From the NCBI RefSeq assembly GCF_010730955.1, contig NZ_AP022577.1, positions 5,270,001 through 5,334,000 of the forward strand: DNA of 64,000 bases. The letters run 5' to 3'. Below the pieces are notes generated by a model, which worked only from the letters and a program-made list of their open reading frames with translations, was not told the origin of the DNA and ran no database searches. Of this stretch, positions 26,603 to 36,331 are shown piece by piece. Made by a program: the position numbers and the translations under genes. Source of the stretch: Mycolicibacterium aubagnense (GTDB lineage Bacteria > Actinomycetota > Actinomycetes > Mycobacteriales > Mycobacteriaceae). Position 1 is the first letter of the stretch. Each line of letters begins with the position of its first letter.

Positions 26603-27448
26603 TCAGTAGGAGTGTTCCTCGGCGGGGAATACGCTGGACGCCACCTCGGCGGCGTATTGCCGTGCGGCGCGGCCCAATTCGGCCCCGACGTCGCCGAAGC
26701 GCTTGACGAACTTGGCGGTCTTTCCGGCCGTCATGCCCGCCATGTCCTGCCACACCAGCACCTGCGCGTCGCAGTTGGCGCCGGCACCGATGCCGACGGT
26801 GGGGATGGTCAGCTTGCCGGTGATCTGGGTGGCCAGCTCGGCGGGCACCATCTCGAGCACCACGGCGATGGCGCCGGCCTCGGCCACGGCGATGGCGTCG
26901 TGGATGGTCTGGTCGCCCGCGTCACCACGGCCCTGAACCCGGAAGCCGCCGAGCCCGTTGACGCTCTGCGGGGTGAAGCCGATGTGGGCCACGACGGGGA
27001 TGCCGGCCTGGGTCAGTGCGGCGATCTGCTCGACCATCCGCTCGCCGCCCTCCAGCTTGACCGCGTGCGCGCCGGTTTCTTTCATGAAGCGGGTCGCCGT
27101 GGCAAGAGCTTGCCGAGGCCCTTCTTCGTAGCTGCCGAACGGCAGGTCGGCGACCACCAGTGCGTGCGGGGCACCCTTGACGACCGCGCGGGCCAGCGGG
27201 ATCAGCTCATCGATGGTGATGGGCAGGGTGGTGTCGTAGCCGTAGACGACGTTGGCCGCGGAGTCGCCGACCAGCAGAACAGGAATCTCGGCGTCGTCGA
27301 AAATGCGGGCCGAGGAGTAGTCGTAGGCCGTGAGCATCGCCCACTTGTGGCCTTCGGCCTTCCATTTCGCGAGGTGGTGGGTACGGATCTTGGTGCGAGG
27401 GGTCTTACAGACAGACTCCGGGGCAGCGCCGTAAACCTGATCAGACAT
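26603..27448 (-). CDS. panB: 3-Methyl-2-oxobutanoate hydroxymethyltransferase
   Basis: A 281-residue cytosolic enzyme that makes ketopantoate from alpha-ketoisovalerate and methylene-tetrahydrofolate, the first step of pantothenate synthesis. Family motifs are [23 protein letters not shown] split by variable residues, the metal-binding GYDTTLPIT, and [16 protein letters not shown] start at ATG 27448, with GAGGACG upstream; an in-frame start about 30 residues earlier lacks support. Neighbours in M. tuberculosis are the same (Rv2226, Rv2225, Rv2224c). Confidence 0.95.
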   Translation of the reverse strand: MSDQVYGAAPESVCKTPRTKIRTHHLAKWKAEGHKWAMLTAYDYSSARIFDDAEIPVLLVGDSAANVVYGYDTTLPITIDELIPLARAVVKGAPHALVVADLPFGSYEEGPRQALATATRFMKETGAHAVKLEGGERMVEQIAALTQAGIPVVAHIGFTPQSVNGLGGFRVQGRGDAGDQTIHDAIAVAEAGAIAVVLEMVPAELATQITGKLTIPTVGIGAGANCDAQVLVWQDMAGMTAGKTAKFVKRFGDVGAELGRAARQYAAEVASSVFPAEEHSY

Positions 27449-27596
27449 CGTCGTCCTCAAATGAGTTGGTCGGTACGAACCTCGAGGCCCAGATCGGGTC
27501 CCCGGGACGTTTGACGGGTCAAGTCTGCCACCACCGGGCACTCAAGGTGAACGACACATGAAGTGGAATGCCTCACATTGGTTCAGGACCGCCGCC

Positions 27597-27602
27597 TACC
27601 AT
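27597..27602 (+). promoter_or_regulatory. -10 element, leaderless start of the WS/DGAT gene
   Basis: TACCAT ends seven bases before ATG 27610, so transcription should begin at or next to the start codon. It supports 27610 over the upstream in-frame start 27568. Confidence 0.6.
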
Positions 27603-27609
27603 CACGCTC

Positions 27610-29013
27610 ATGCCCGGATACCAGCGGCTCAGCGGACTCGACGCCAGCTTCCTCTACCTCGAGACCGCGGTGCAGCCCCTGCACGTGTGCGCGGTGCTGG
27701 AACTGGACGCCGCCACCATTCCGGGCGGCTACACCTTCGACAAGATGCGCCAGATGCTCAGCGAGCGCATCGCGGCCATGCCGGAGTTCCGGGAAAAGCT
27801 GGCGGACTCGCCGCTGAACCTCGACCACCCGGTGTGGGTGGAGGACGCGGATTTCGACATCGACCGGCACCTGCACCGCATCGGGCTGCCATCCCCGGGT
27901 GGCCGCGTCGAGCTGTCCGAGATCTGCGGGCACATCGCGGCGCTGCAGCTGGACCGCAGCCGCCCGCTGTGGGAGATGTGGGTGATCGAGAACATCGCCG
28001 GCACCGACGCCCACGACGGCGGCCGGCTGGCCGTGATGACCAAGATGCATCACGCGGGGATCGACGGTGTCACCGGCGCCAACCTGATGTCGCAGCTGTG
28101 CACTCTCGAACCGGACGCGCCGGCGCCCGAGCCCGTCGCGGGCAGCGGCACCGCCTCGGAACTCGAGATCGCGGTGGGCGGCGCGGTCAAGTACTTCACC
28201 CGCCCGCTCAAGCTGGCGGGCGTGCTGCCCTCGACGGCGACCACCGTCATCGACACCGTCCGCCGCGCAGCCAAGGGACTGACCATGGCGGCGCCGTTCG
28301 CCGCGCCGAAGACCGCGTTCAACGTCAACATCACCGGGCACCGCAACGTGGCGTTCGCCCAGCTGGACCTCGCGGACATCAAGACCGTCAAGAACCACTT
28401 CCATGTGAAGGTCAACGACGTGGTGCTCGCGTTGGTGTCGGGCGCGCTGCGGCGCTACCTGCTAGAGCGTGACGCGCTGCCGGAGACCACCCTCGTGGCC
28501 ATGTGCCCGGTCTCGGTGCATGGCAAATCCGACCGGCCCGGCCGCAACCAGGTGTCCGGCATGTTCGCCAAGCTGGAGACCACCATCGAGGACCCGGCCG
28601 AGCGGCTTCGTGCCATCGCCGACTCGAGCACCGTTGCCAAACAACACAGTTCGGCGATCAGCGCGACGCTGCTGCAGGACTGGTCGCAGTTCGCCGCGCC
28701 GTCGGTGTTCGGGACCGCGATGCGGGTGTTCGCGGCGACCGGCCTGGCCGAGGCCAAGCCCGTGCACAACCTCGTCGTCTCCAACGTGCCCGGTCCGCAG
28801 GAGCCGCTGTACATGCTCGGCGCCGAGGTCAAGGCGATGTACCCGCTGGGCCCGCTGTTCCACGGCTCCGGATTGAACATCACGGTGATGTCCCTGAACG
28901 GCACGTTGGACGTCGGCCTGATCTCTTGCCCGGAGCTGATTCCGGACCTGTGGGACATGGCTGACGAGTTCGCCACCGCGCTGGATGAGCTGGTTGCCGC
29001 AGCCACCGTCTGA
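27610..29013 (+). CDS. Wax ester synthase/diacylglycerol acyltransferase (WS/DGAT)
   Basis: A 467-residue acyltransferase that esterifies diacylglycerol or fatty alcohols with acyl-CoA. It begins with the family's RLSGLDASFLYLET and carries the catalytic HHAGIDG motif at 147-153. A later SNVPGPQEPLYMLGAEV segment is also typical. Mycobacteria usually hold many paralogues. It is inserted between panB and caeA, where M. tuberculosis has no such gene. Its start has no ribosome site and fits a leaderless transcript. Confidence 0.92.
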   Translation: MPGYQRLSGLDASFLYLETAVQPLHVCAVLELDAATIPGGYTFDKMRQMLSERIAAMPEFREKLADSPLNLDHPVWVEDADFDIDRHLHRIGLPSPGGRVELSEICGHIAALQLDRSRPLWEMWVIENIAGTDAHDGGRLAVMTKMHHAGIDGVTGANLMSQLCTLEPDAPAPEPVAGSGTASELEIAVGGAVKYFTRPLKLAGVLPSTATTVIDTVRRAAKGLTMAAPFAAPKTAFNVNITGHRNVAFAQLDLADIKTVKNHFHVKVNDVVLALVSGALRRYLLERDALPETTLVAMCPVSVHGKSDRPGRNQVSGMFAKLETTIEDPAERLRAIADSSTVAKQHSSAISATLLQDWSQFAAPSVFGTAMRVFAATGLAEAKPVHNLVVSNVPGPQEPLYMLGAEVKAMYPLGPLFHGSGLNITVMSLNGTLDVGLISCPELIPDLWDMADEFATALDELVAAATV

Positions 29014-29071
29014 TGGCGCGCGGCAACGCCCTCATCAGGTCAGACCAGCGCTCATGGCAGCATGGTCGACC

Positions 29072-30598
29072 ATGAACCTCAGACGGGGGAGCCTCGCCCT
29101 CGCATCGGTACTGGCCATGGTCTTGGTGGATGCGACGGGTTGCAGCCAGGTGATCGACGGACGCGCGACCCGCGCGATGCCGAAGCCGGGTGCGCCCCTG
29201 CAGTGGTCGCCGTGCCAGACCACGTCACCGGACTCGCAGTCGCGCATCCCCAAGGGGGCCGAGTGCGCGATGCTGTCGGTGCCCGTCGACTACAGCAAGC
29301 CCGACGGTGACGTCGCACAGCTGGCGCTGCTGCGGATCAAGGCGACCGGCGACAAGATCGGCTCCCTCGTGATCAACCCGGGCGGGCCGGGGGAGTCGGG
29401 CGTCAGCGCCGCGGTGTCGTTGCTCAACAACATTCCGGACTCGGTGCGGCAGCGCTTCGACCTCGTCGGCTTCGACCCCCGCGGCGTCGGGTCCTCCAAA
29501 CCCGCGGTGTGGTGCAACTCCGACGCCGACAACGACCGGCAGCGCGCCGATCCGCAGGTCGACTACTCGCCGGCCGGTGTGGCACACATCGAATCCGAGA
29601 CCAAGGCGTTCGTGCAGCGCTGCGTCGACAAGATGGGCAAGGAGTTCCTGGAGAACGTCGGAACCGCCAATGTCGCCAAGGATCTGGATGCCATCCGGGC
29701 CGCGCTCGGCGACGACAAGCTGACCTACCTGGGTTACTCGTACGGCACCCGCATCGGCGCCCAGTACGCCGAGGACTTCCCGGACAAGGTGCGCTCGATG
29801 ATCCTCGACGGCGCCGTCGACCCCAACGCCGATCCGATCGAGGCCGACATCAACCAGGCCGCCGCCTTCCAGACCGCGTTCAACAACTACGCCGCCGACT
29901 GCGCGAACAGCCCGGAGTGCCCGCTGGGCACGGACCCGACGAAGGTCAATGACGTCTACCACAGTCTGGTCGACCCGTTGGTCCAAAAGCCGGCTCCGAC
30001 AAAGGATCCGCGTGGCCTGAGCTACAGCGACGCATTGGTCGGCACCATCCTGCCGCTGTACTCGCCGGCCATGTGGAAAGACCTCACCGCGGGGCTCACC
30101 GAGCTGAAGGGCGGCCACGGCGACATCATGCTGCGGCTCGCCGACGCCTACATGGGCCGGGACGCTGACGGCCACTACGACAACTCGACCGACGCCCGCG
30201 TGGCGGTCAACTGCGTCGACGAGCCGCCGATCACCGACCGCGTCAAGGTCATCGCCGAGGACAAGCGCACCCGCGAGGTGGCGCCCTTCATGAGCTACGG
30301 CCAGTTCACCGGCGACGCCCCGCTGGGCACCTGCGCGTTCTGGCCGGTGCCGCCGACGTCCAAGCCGCACGAGATTTCGGTCAAGGGTCTGGCGCCGCCC
30401 CTGGTGGTGTCGACGGTCCACGACCCGGCCACGCCGTACCAGGCGGGTGTGGACCTGGCCAAGGAACTCGGTGGCAATCTGCTGACGTTCGACGGCACCC
30501 AGCACACCGTGGTGTTCCAGGGCAACAGCTGCGTCGACGACCACGCCGGCAGTTATCTGATCAACGGGACCATGCCCGCCGCCGGCGCGAAATGCTGA
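29072..30598 (+). CDS. Cell-envelope serine hydrolase/protease (CaeA/Hip1 type)
   Basis: A 508-residue alpha/beta-hydrolase orthologous to Rv2224c (Hip1), a cell-envelope serine protease in M. tuberculosis. The signal region ends DATGC, a lipobox. The nucleophile is Ser223 in GYSYGT; a GGPGESG oxyanion loop, a VNCVDEPP segment and a late GTQHTVV histidine complete the TAP-like hydrolase pattern. ATG 29072 is preferred because it gives a normal lipoprotein signal. The paralogue caeB follows. Confidence 0.92.
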   Translation: MNLRRGSLALASVLAMVLVDATGCSQVIDGRATRAMPKPGAPLQWSPCQTTSPDSQSRIPKGAECAMLSVPVDYSKPDGDVAQLALLRIKATGDKIGSLVINPGGPGESGVSAAVSLLNNIPDSVRQRFDLVGFDPRGVGSSKPAVWCNSDADNDRQRADPQVDYSPAGVAHIESETKAFVQRCVDKMGKEFLENVGTANVAKDLDAIRAALGDDKLTYLGYSYGTRIGAQYAEDFPDKVRSMILDGAVDPNADPIEADINQAAAFQTAFNNYAADCANSPECPLGTDPTKVNDVYHSLVDPLVQKPAPTKDPRGLSYSDALVGTILPLYSPAMWKDLTAGLTELKGGHGDIMLRLADAYMGRDADGHYDNSTDARVAVNCVDEPPITDRVKVIAEDKRTREVAPFMSYGQFTGDAPLGTCAFWPVPPTSKPHEISVKGLAPPLVVSTVHDPATPYQAGVDLAKELGGNLLTFDGTQHTVVFQGNSCVDDHAGSYLINGTMPAAGAKC

Positions 30599-30706
30599 TT
30601 CGCGAAAAGTTGAGTGCCGCCGCAAGATAACCGTTTGGTCACCGTCTGATTGCCGGGTTGTCTCCCTCCCGGACCAAGCTTCGGCTCAGCTGCGCGCCGT
30701 GCGACC

Positions 30707-32248
30707 ATGTGTGCCATGTTGCGGGCGGGCAGTCGGGGACGACATTGTGCGGTAGGGGTCGTCGGATTGCTGGTGGCCATCAGCGCCGCGCCGGGATCGG
30801 TCGCGCACGCGGCCCCCGAATCCCTGCAGTCCTACTACGAACAGGCGCCGGCCTGGAGTAGTTGCGAACCGTTCATCGGTGACACCACCGACCTGCCGAC
30901 GGCCCGGTGCGCCAACGTCAGCGTCCCCGTCGACTACGCGAATCCGCAAGGGCCGCAAGCGAAGCTGGCCGTCATCCGGGTCCCGGCCTCGGGTCAGCGC
31001 CTGGGCGTGCTGTTGGTCAACCCCGGTGGTCCGGGCGCGTCGGCCGTCAGCACCGTCGCGGGCATGGGGGCTGTGCTGGCCGATACCGAGATCGGCCGCA
31101 GCTTCGATCTGGTCGGCTTCGATCCGCGCGGCGTGGGGCATTCGACACCGCAGCTGCGGTGCCGCAGCGACGCCGAATTCGACGCCACCCGCCGCGACCC
31201 GATGGTCGACTACAGTCCGGCCGGGGTGGCGCACATCGAGGCCGTCAACCGCCGCACGGCGCAGGACTGCCTGCAACAGATGGGCAGCAGCTTCCTGGCC
31301 AACGTCGGAACCGCCTCGGCGGCAAGGGATATGGACGTGGTGCGGGCCGCGCTCGGGGAGTCTCAGATCAACTATCTGGGCTTCTCCTACGGCACCGAGT
31401 TGGGGGCGGCCTACGCCGAACGATTCCCGGACCGCGTGCGGGCCATGGTGCTCGACGGCGCTGTCGACCCCAATGCCGATCCGGTGACCGAAAACCTGCT
31501 CCAATTGGCCGGATTCCAAACGGCTTTCAACGATTATGCGACGGACTGCGCGCAGTCGCCCGGCTGCCCGCTGGGCACCGACCCGACGCAGTTCGTCGCC
31601 CGGTACCAGCAGTTGGTCAATCCGCTCGTCGTGCGACCGGGTGCGACGTCCGATCCGCGTGGCCTGAGCTATTCCGATGCGATCACCGGCACCATCAACG
31701 CGCTGTACACGAAGAAGTACTGGAAGTTTCTGACCAGCGGGCTGCTCGGGTTGCAGCGTGGCGGCGATGCCGGCGACCTGCTGCTGCTCGCCGACGATTA
31801 CCAGCATCGTGATCAGAACGGGCGCTACGCGCCGCTGCAGGACGCGTTCACCGCGATCCGGTGTGTCGATGCGCCGTTCCCGACCGATTCCGCCACGTGG
31901 GCGGCCGCGGACCTGAAGGCGCGCCAACTCGCGCCGTTCATGAGCTACGGCCAGTACACCGGCTACGCGCCGCGCGATGTGTGCGCCACGTGGCCGGTGC
32001 CCGCGACGTCCCGTCCGCACCCGCCGGCATCGCCCGGCCCGGGCAAGGTCGTCGTCGTATCCACCACGCATGACCCGGCCACGCCGTACCAGGCCGGGGT
32101 GAACCTGGCACAGGAACTGGGCGCGTCGCTGATCAGTTACGAGGGCACCCAGCACACCGTGGTGTTCAACGGCGACCGGTGCGTCGACACGGCCGTGGTG
32201 GCCTTCCTGACCCAGTCGGTACTGCCGGCGGCGGGATTGCGCTGCTGA
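30707..32248 (+). CDS. Secreted serine hydrolase (CaeB type)
   Basis: A 513-residue TAP-like alpha/beta hydrolase orthologous to Rv2223c and a clear paralogue of the upstream gene. It has a signal peptide with predicted cleavage after SVAHA and lacks the lipobox of its partner. Nucleophile Ser227 lies in GFSYGT, and a GTQHTVVF histidine is near the end. ATG 30716 is a second possible start. It ends 19 bases before the convergent HsaA-like gene. Confidence 0.9.
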   Translation: MCAMLRAGSRGRHCAVGVVGLLVAISAAPGSVAHAAPESLQSYYEQAPAWSSCEPFIGDTTDLPTARCANVSVPVDYANPQGPQAKLAVIRVPASGQRLGVLLVNPGGPGASAVSTVAGMGAVLADTEIGRSFDLVGFDPRGVGHSTPQLRCRSDAEFDATRRDPMVDYSPAGVAHIEAVNRRTAQDCLQQMGSSFLANVGTASAARDMDVVRAALGESQINYLGFSYGTELGAAYAERFPDRVRAMVLDGAVDPNADPVTENLLQLAGFQTAFNDYATDCAQSPGCPLGTDPTQFVARYQQLVNPLVVRPGATSDPRGLSYSDAITGTINALYTKKYWKFLTSGLLGLQRGGDAGDLLLLADDYQHRDQNGRYAPLQDAFTAIRCVDAPFPTDSATWAAADLKARQLAPFMSYGQYTGYAPRDVCATWPVPATSRPHPPASPGPGKVVVVSTTHDPATPYQAGVNLAQELGASLISYEGTQHTVVFNGDRCVDTAVVAFLTQSVLPAAGLRC

Positions 32249-32267
32249 TCTACGCGCGCAGTCATCG

Positions 32268-33470
32268 TCAGACCATGGTGTCTGCGGGCGGAAGACCGAA
32301 TTCGTTGTTGCCGAAGATCAGGTAGGCGCGCTCGGGCTCGTTGGCGGCGTGCACGCGGCCGGCGTGGGCGTCACGCCAGAACCGCTGCAGCGGGGTGCCG
32401 TTGGCCAGGGCGGTGGCGCCGGCGGCCTCGAAGAGCCGGTCGACCGACGCGATGGCGCGGCCGGTGGCGCGCACCTGGTCACGACGGGCGCGGGCCCGCA
32501 ACTCGAACGGGATCTCCTTGCCCGCGACCAGCAGGGCGTACTCGTCTCCGACATTGCCGATCAGCTGACGCCAGGCGGCGTCGATGTCGCTGGCCGCCTC
32601 GGCGATCCGGACCTTGGCGAACGGGTCGTCCTTGGACTTCTCACCGGCGAACGCGGCACGGACCCGCTTGCCCTGGTGCTCGACGTGCGCCTCGTAGGCG
32701 CCGTAGGCCATCCCGACGATCGGCGCCGAGATGGTGGTGGGGTGCACGGTGCCCCACGGCATCTTGTACACCGGCGCGGTGTTGGTCAGGTAGCCGCCGG
32801 CGGTGCCGTCGTTCATCGACTTGTAGGACAGGAAGCGGTGCCGCGGCACGAACACGTCCTTGACCACGATCGTGTTGCTGCCGGTGCCACGCAGGCCGAC
32901 CACGTTCCAGTCATCGACGATGCGGTAGTCGGAGCGCGGAATCAGGAAGCTACCGAAGTCGACCGGGCGGCCATCCTTCATCGCCGGACCACCGACGAAG
33001 GCCCACGTGGCATGCGCGGAGCCGGACGACCATTTCCACTCGCCGGACACCAGATAACCCCCGTCGACGACCGTTGCCGCACCCATCGGGGCGTAGGAGG
33101 AGGAGATCCGGACCGAGGTGTCCTCGCCCCAGACATCCTCCTGCGCCTGCTGATCGAACAGCGCCAGGTGCCAGTTGTGCACGGCGAGCACGCCCGCCAC
33201 CCAACCGGTCGAGCCGCACGCGGAGGCCAGCCGGCGCACCGCCTCGAAGTAGCTGACCGGGTCGCACTGCAGGCCGCCCCACTGCTCAGGCTGTAGCAGC
33301 TTGAAGAAACCGGCGTCTTCGAGTGCCATCAACGATTCACCAGGGATCGCGCGGATGTCCTCGGTGAGCTGGGCACGCTCACGCAGTAGCGGTAACACCT
33401 CGTCCACGCCCGCCAGAACGGTTTCGGTGTCACGAACCGCCTGGGTCGAACCTTGCTGAAGAGTCGTCAC
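32268..33470 (-). CDS. HsaA-like flavin-dependent monooxygenase (steroid ring A type)
   Basis: A 400-residue protein of the acyl-CoA dehydrogenase-like hydroxylase group. It resembles HsaA very closely along its length, for example in LLQPEQWGGLQCDP, CGSTGWVAG, FVPRHRFLSYK and RFWRDAHAGRVHAANE. HsaA hydroxylates 3-HSA, the phenolic steroid of cholesterol breakdown, using reduced flavin from HsaB. No HsaB is in the window. ATG 33470 overlaps the stop of the KshA-like gene (ATGA). Steroid degradation is inferred from family and neighbour. Confidence 0.9.
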   Translation of the reverse strand: MTTLQQGSTQAVRDTETVLAGVDEVLPLLRERAQLTEDIRAIPGESLMALEDAGFFKLLQPEQWGGLQCDPVSYFEAVRRLASACGSTGWVAGVLAVHNWHLALFDQQAQEDVWGEDTSVRISSSYAPMGAATVVDGGYLVSGEWKWSSGSAHATWAFVGGPAMKDGRPVDFGSFLIPRSDYRIVDDWNVVGLRGTGSNTIVVKDVFVPRHRFLSYKSMNDGTAGGYLTNTAPVYKMPWGTVHPTTISAPIVGMAYGAYEAHVEHQGKRVRAAFAGEKSKDDPFAKVRIAEAASDIDAAWRQLIGNVGDEYALLVAGKEIPFELRARARRDQVRATGRAIASVDRLFEAAGATALANGTPLQRFWRDAHAGRVHAANEPERAYLIFGNNEFGLPPADTMV

Positions 33471-34660
33471 TGAACTGCCTTCCCGATGCTGGGCTGATGG
33501 AGACCGACGTCGGCCGCGGCCGAGGTCGGTGTTTCTCGTTGACGGAGGTTCTCCGCCACTTCATTGCGCCAATATTTGTTGGCCGCAGTGGTATCCACTT
33601 CGTATTCGAAGCGGTCGGTCATGTCGGAGGTGACGTCGGCGGCGTCGACGTAGAACTGCTCATACCACCGGCGCAGCTGGTAGACCGGGCCGTCCTCCTC
33701 GACCAGCAGCGGATTCTCGATACGGGTCTTGTTCTTCCAGATCTCCACGTCCTGGAGGAACCCCTTGCTGACTCCGTCGGTGAACGCGCGCAGCAGCATT
33801 TCTGTCGCCTCATCGGTGAGGCCTTGCGGCCGGCGCACCATGATGCCCCATTGCAGGACAAAGGAATCCGAGGTGACCGGATAGTGGCAGTTGACCAGAA
33901 TCGCTTCCACCGCGTATCCGCTGTAGCTGTTGTGCAGCCGGTTGATCATGAACGACGGTCCGAAGTAGGACGCCTCGGAGTCGAGGATCTGTTCGCCCGC
34001 GTAATGCGATCCGCCCAGGTTGACATCGGGCCTGCCGATCGTCTGTAGGTACTGGGACGCGACGTGACCTTCGAACACGTTCTTGAAGTAGGTCGGGAAT
34101 CCGAAATGGACGTAGTAGAAGTGCGCCATGTCGACGATGTTGTCGATGATCTCTCGACAGTTCGAGCCGATGAGCTCAGTGCGCCAGGACCACCCCGTCC
34201 AGCCCTCGTCGCGAAACTCGGAAATGTCCGGGATGTCCAGATGCGACGACGGCGTAGCGCCCTCGGGGTCGTGCCAGACGAAGAGGAGACCGGCACGAAC
34301 GCGTGACAGCCACACGCGGGTACGTGCGAGCCGGGGCGGACGTTTGGCATAGGGCACCTGCGCGCACCGGCCGTTGCCCGCCCACCGCCAGTCGTGGAAC
34401 GGACACGCGACGGCATCGTCTTTGACCTCACCTTGAGACAGGTCGCCGCCGAGATGGCGGCAGTACGCGTCGAGCACATGCACGTCGCCGTGACTGTCGG
34501 CGAAGACCACGAGCTTCGTCCCGAAAGCACTGATCGAATGCGGCTTGCCGTCCGCGAACTCCGACAGCAGTCCCAGGCAGTGCCAGCCGCGGGCAAACCG
34601 AGTCGGGGGCGTCCCGACATCGATCTCACGTACTCCGGCGTCAGTCGAATTTCTGGTCAA
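33467..34660 (-). CDS. KshA-like Rieske oxygenase (3-ketosteroid 9-alpha-hydroxylase type)
   Basis: About 397 residues. The Rieske iron-sulfur ligands C67, H69, C86 and H89 lie in CRHLGG and CPFHDW, matching the numbering of M. tuberculosis KshA if translation starts at TTG 34660. The mononuclear iron site is in DNIVDMAHFYYVHFG. GTG 34669 is in frame, but its first base touches the GGAG of the strong GGAGGTGA site, which is well spaced (8 bases) for the TTG. KshA opens steroid ring B with reductase KshB, not present here. A KstR-like operator lies upstream. Confidence 0.9.
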   Translation of the reverse strand: MTRNSTDAGVREIDVGTPPTRFARGWHCLGLLSEFADGKPHSISAFGTKLVVFADSHGDVHVLDAYCRHLGGDLSQGEVKDDAVACPFHDWRWAGNGRCAQVPYAKRPPRLARTRVWLSRVRAGLLFVWHDPEGATPSSHLDIPDISEFRDEGWTGWSWRTELIGSNCREIIDNIVDMAHFYYVHFGFPTYFKNVFEGHVASQYLQTIGRPDVNLGGSHYAGEQILDSEASYFGPSFMINRLHNSYSGYAVEAILVNCHYPVTSDSFVLQWGIMVRRPQGLTDEATEMLLRAFTDGVSKGFLQDVEIWKNKTRIENPLLVEEDGPVYQLRRWYEQFYVDAADVTSDMTDRFEYEVDTTAANKYWRNEVAENLRQRETPTSAAADVGLHQPSIGKAVQ

Positions 34661-34959
34661 TTCCGTCACCTCCAGGCACTTTGCGGCTCACTAGAACACG
34701 TTCCTTAATTGAACGAGTCGTCACAGTAAGGGCAGGCGGAAGCAATGAACTAGGGACTAATGGCTCTATTTGAGGACCGTGCGCCTTCGCCGTTCTCCGC
34801 GATCCCTATCCGCCCTCGGGTCCACACCGTCCAGGGGCAACCATCCAGGAGCCGACCCGACGGACGCCGTCCCGGGAACTCCGCAGGATCCAGTCGATCC
34901 ATCCCGAACAGAGTCCGCTTGGTAACACAGATTTAACAGCTGCTGCCTACGCTGCGGAC
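34661..34959. other. Intergenic region between the kshA-like gene and glnA2
   Basis: About 300 bases with no gene. It holds the ribosome site and KstR-like operator of the steroid gene pair on the left and a -10-like TACGCT (34948-34953) just before glnA2 on the right. The middle (34740-34920) has no recognised element. Confidence 0.6.
34692..34705. promoter_or_regulatory. KstR-like operator upstream of the kshA-hsaA pair
   Basis: TAGAAC-AC-GTTCCT. The known KstR pattern is TNNAACNNGTTNNA; seven of the eight fixed positions match, and only the last base (T for A) differs. It starts 32 bases upstream of the TTG start. KstR represses cholesterol-breakdown genes until a steroid CoA ester binds it, which fits the products of the two genes. 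Confidence 0.75.
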
Positions 34960-36303
34960 ATGGATCGGCAGAAGGAATTCGTGCTGCGCACGCTGGAAGA
35001 ACGCGACATTCGCTTTGTCCGGCTGTGGTTCACCGACGTGCTCGGATACCTCAAGTCGGTGGCGATCGCGCCGGCCGAGCTGGAAGGCGCCTTCGAAGAG
35101 GGCATCGGCTTCGACGGTTCCGCGATCGAGGGCTTCGCCCGCGTCTCCGAGGCGGACATGGTGGCCCGCCCCGATCCGTCCACTTTCCAGGTGCTGCCGT
35201 GGACCACCAAGAGCGCCGGCAAGCACTACTCGGCCCGCATGTTCTGCGATATCACCATGCCGGACGGTTCGCCGTCCTGGGCCGACTCACGGCATGTGCT
35301 GCGTCGCCAGCTGGCCAAGGCCGGCGATCTGGGCTTCTCCTGCTACGTGCACCCGGAGATCGAGTTCTTCCTACTCGAACCCGGCCCGAACGACGGCTCG
35401 GTGCCGGTACCGGCCGACAACAGCGGCTACTTCGACCAGGCTGTGCACGACTCGGCGCCGAACTTCCGCCGGCACGCCATCGAGGCGCTCGAGTCGATGG
35501 GCATCTCGGTGGAGTTCAGCCACCACGAGGGTGCACCCGGCCAGCAGGAGATCGACCTGCGTTACGCCGACGCCCTGTCCATGGCCGACAACGTGATGAC
35601 GTTCCGGTACCTGGTCAAGGAAGTCGCGATCAACGAGGGCGTGCGGGCCACGTTCATGCCCAAGCCGTTCAGCCAGTACCCGGGCTCGGCGATGCACACC
35701 CACATGAGCCTGTTCGAGGGCGACACCAACGCCTTCCACAGCGCCGAGGATCCGCTGCAGCTCTCCGGCGTCGCCAAGTCGTTCATCGCCGGCATCCTGA
35801 CGCACGCCAGCGAGATCAGCGCCGTCACCAACCAGTGGGTGAACTCCTACAAGCGGCTGGTGCACGGCGGCGAGGCGCCGACCGCTGCCTCGTGGGGTGC
35901 GGCCAACCGCTCTGCCCTGGTCCGGGTCCCGATGTACACACCGCGCAAGGCGTCGTCGCGGCGTATCGAGGTCCGCAGCCCCGACTCGGCATGCAACCCG
36001 TACTTGGCCTTCGCGGTGCTGCTGGCCGCCGGTCTGCGCGGCATCGAGAAGGGCTACGAGCTCGGGCCGCAGGCCGAGGACAACGTCTGGAACCTGACGC
36101 CCGAGGAACGCATCGCGATGGGCTACAAGGAGCTGCCGTCGAGCCTGGGTGTGGCGCTTGGCGAGATGGAGAAGTCCGAACTCGTGGCCGAGGCCTTGGG
36201 AGAGCACGTGTTCGACTACTTCCTGCGCAACAAGCGCACCGAGTGGGAGAACTACCGCAGCCACGTGACACCGTTCGAGCTCAAGGAATACCTGTCGCTG
36301 TAA
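34960..36303 (+). CDS. glnA2: Glutamine synthetase type I, GlnA2
   Basis: A 447-residue ATP-dependent ligase for glutamate and ammonia, orthologous to Rv2222c. Visible signatures are GFDGSAIEGF, the metal/glutamate segment HPEIEFFLLEPG, the KPFSQYPGSAMHTHMS region, and R-rich SSRRIEVRSPDSACNPY. At the place of the adenylylation Tyr of GlnA1 it has DNVWNLTP instead, so it is probably not controlled by GlnE in that way. TACGCT ends 6 bases before the ATG, suggesting a leaderless mRNA. Confidence 0.95.
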   Translation: MDRQKEFVLRTLEERDIRFVRLWFTDVLGYLKSVAIAPAELEGAFEEGIGFDGSAIEGFARVSEADMVARPDPSTFQVLPWTTKSAGKHYSARMFCDITMPDGSPSWADSRHVLRRQLAKAGDLGFSCYVHPEIEFFLLEPGPNDGSVPVPADNSGYFDQAVHDSAPNFRRHAIEALESMGISVEFSHHEGAPGQQEIDLRYADALSMADNVMTFRYLVKEVAINEGVRATFMPKPFSQYPGSAMHTHMSLFEGDTNAFHSAEDPLQLSGVAKSFIAGILTHASEISAVTNQWVNSYKRLVHGGEAPTAASWGAANRSALVRVPMYTPRKASSRRIEVRSPDSACNPYLAFAVLLAAGLRGIEKGYELGPQAEDNVWNLTPEERIAMGYKELPSSLGVALGEMEKSELVAEALGEHVFDYFLRNKRTEWENYRSHVTPFELKEYLSL

Positions 36304-36331
36304 CGGCCTGATGGTGCGCTAACGTCGGGTT

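Noticed and set aside
27568..27609. Earlier start of the WS/DGAT gene
   Set aside because: The family begins at RLSGLDASF and a -10 element lies between this start and 27610.
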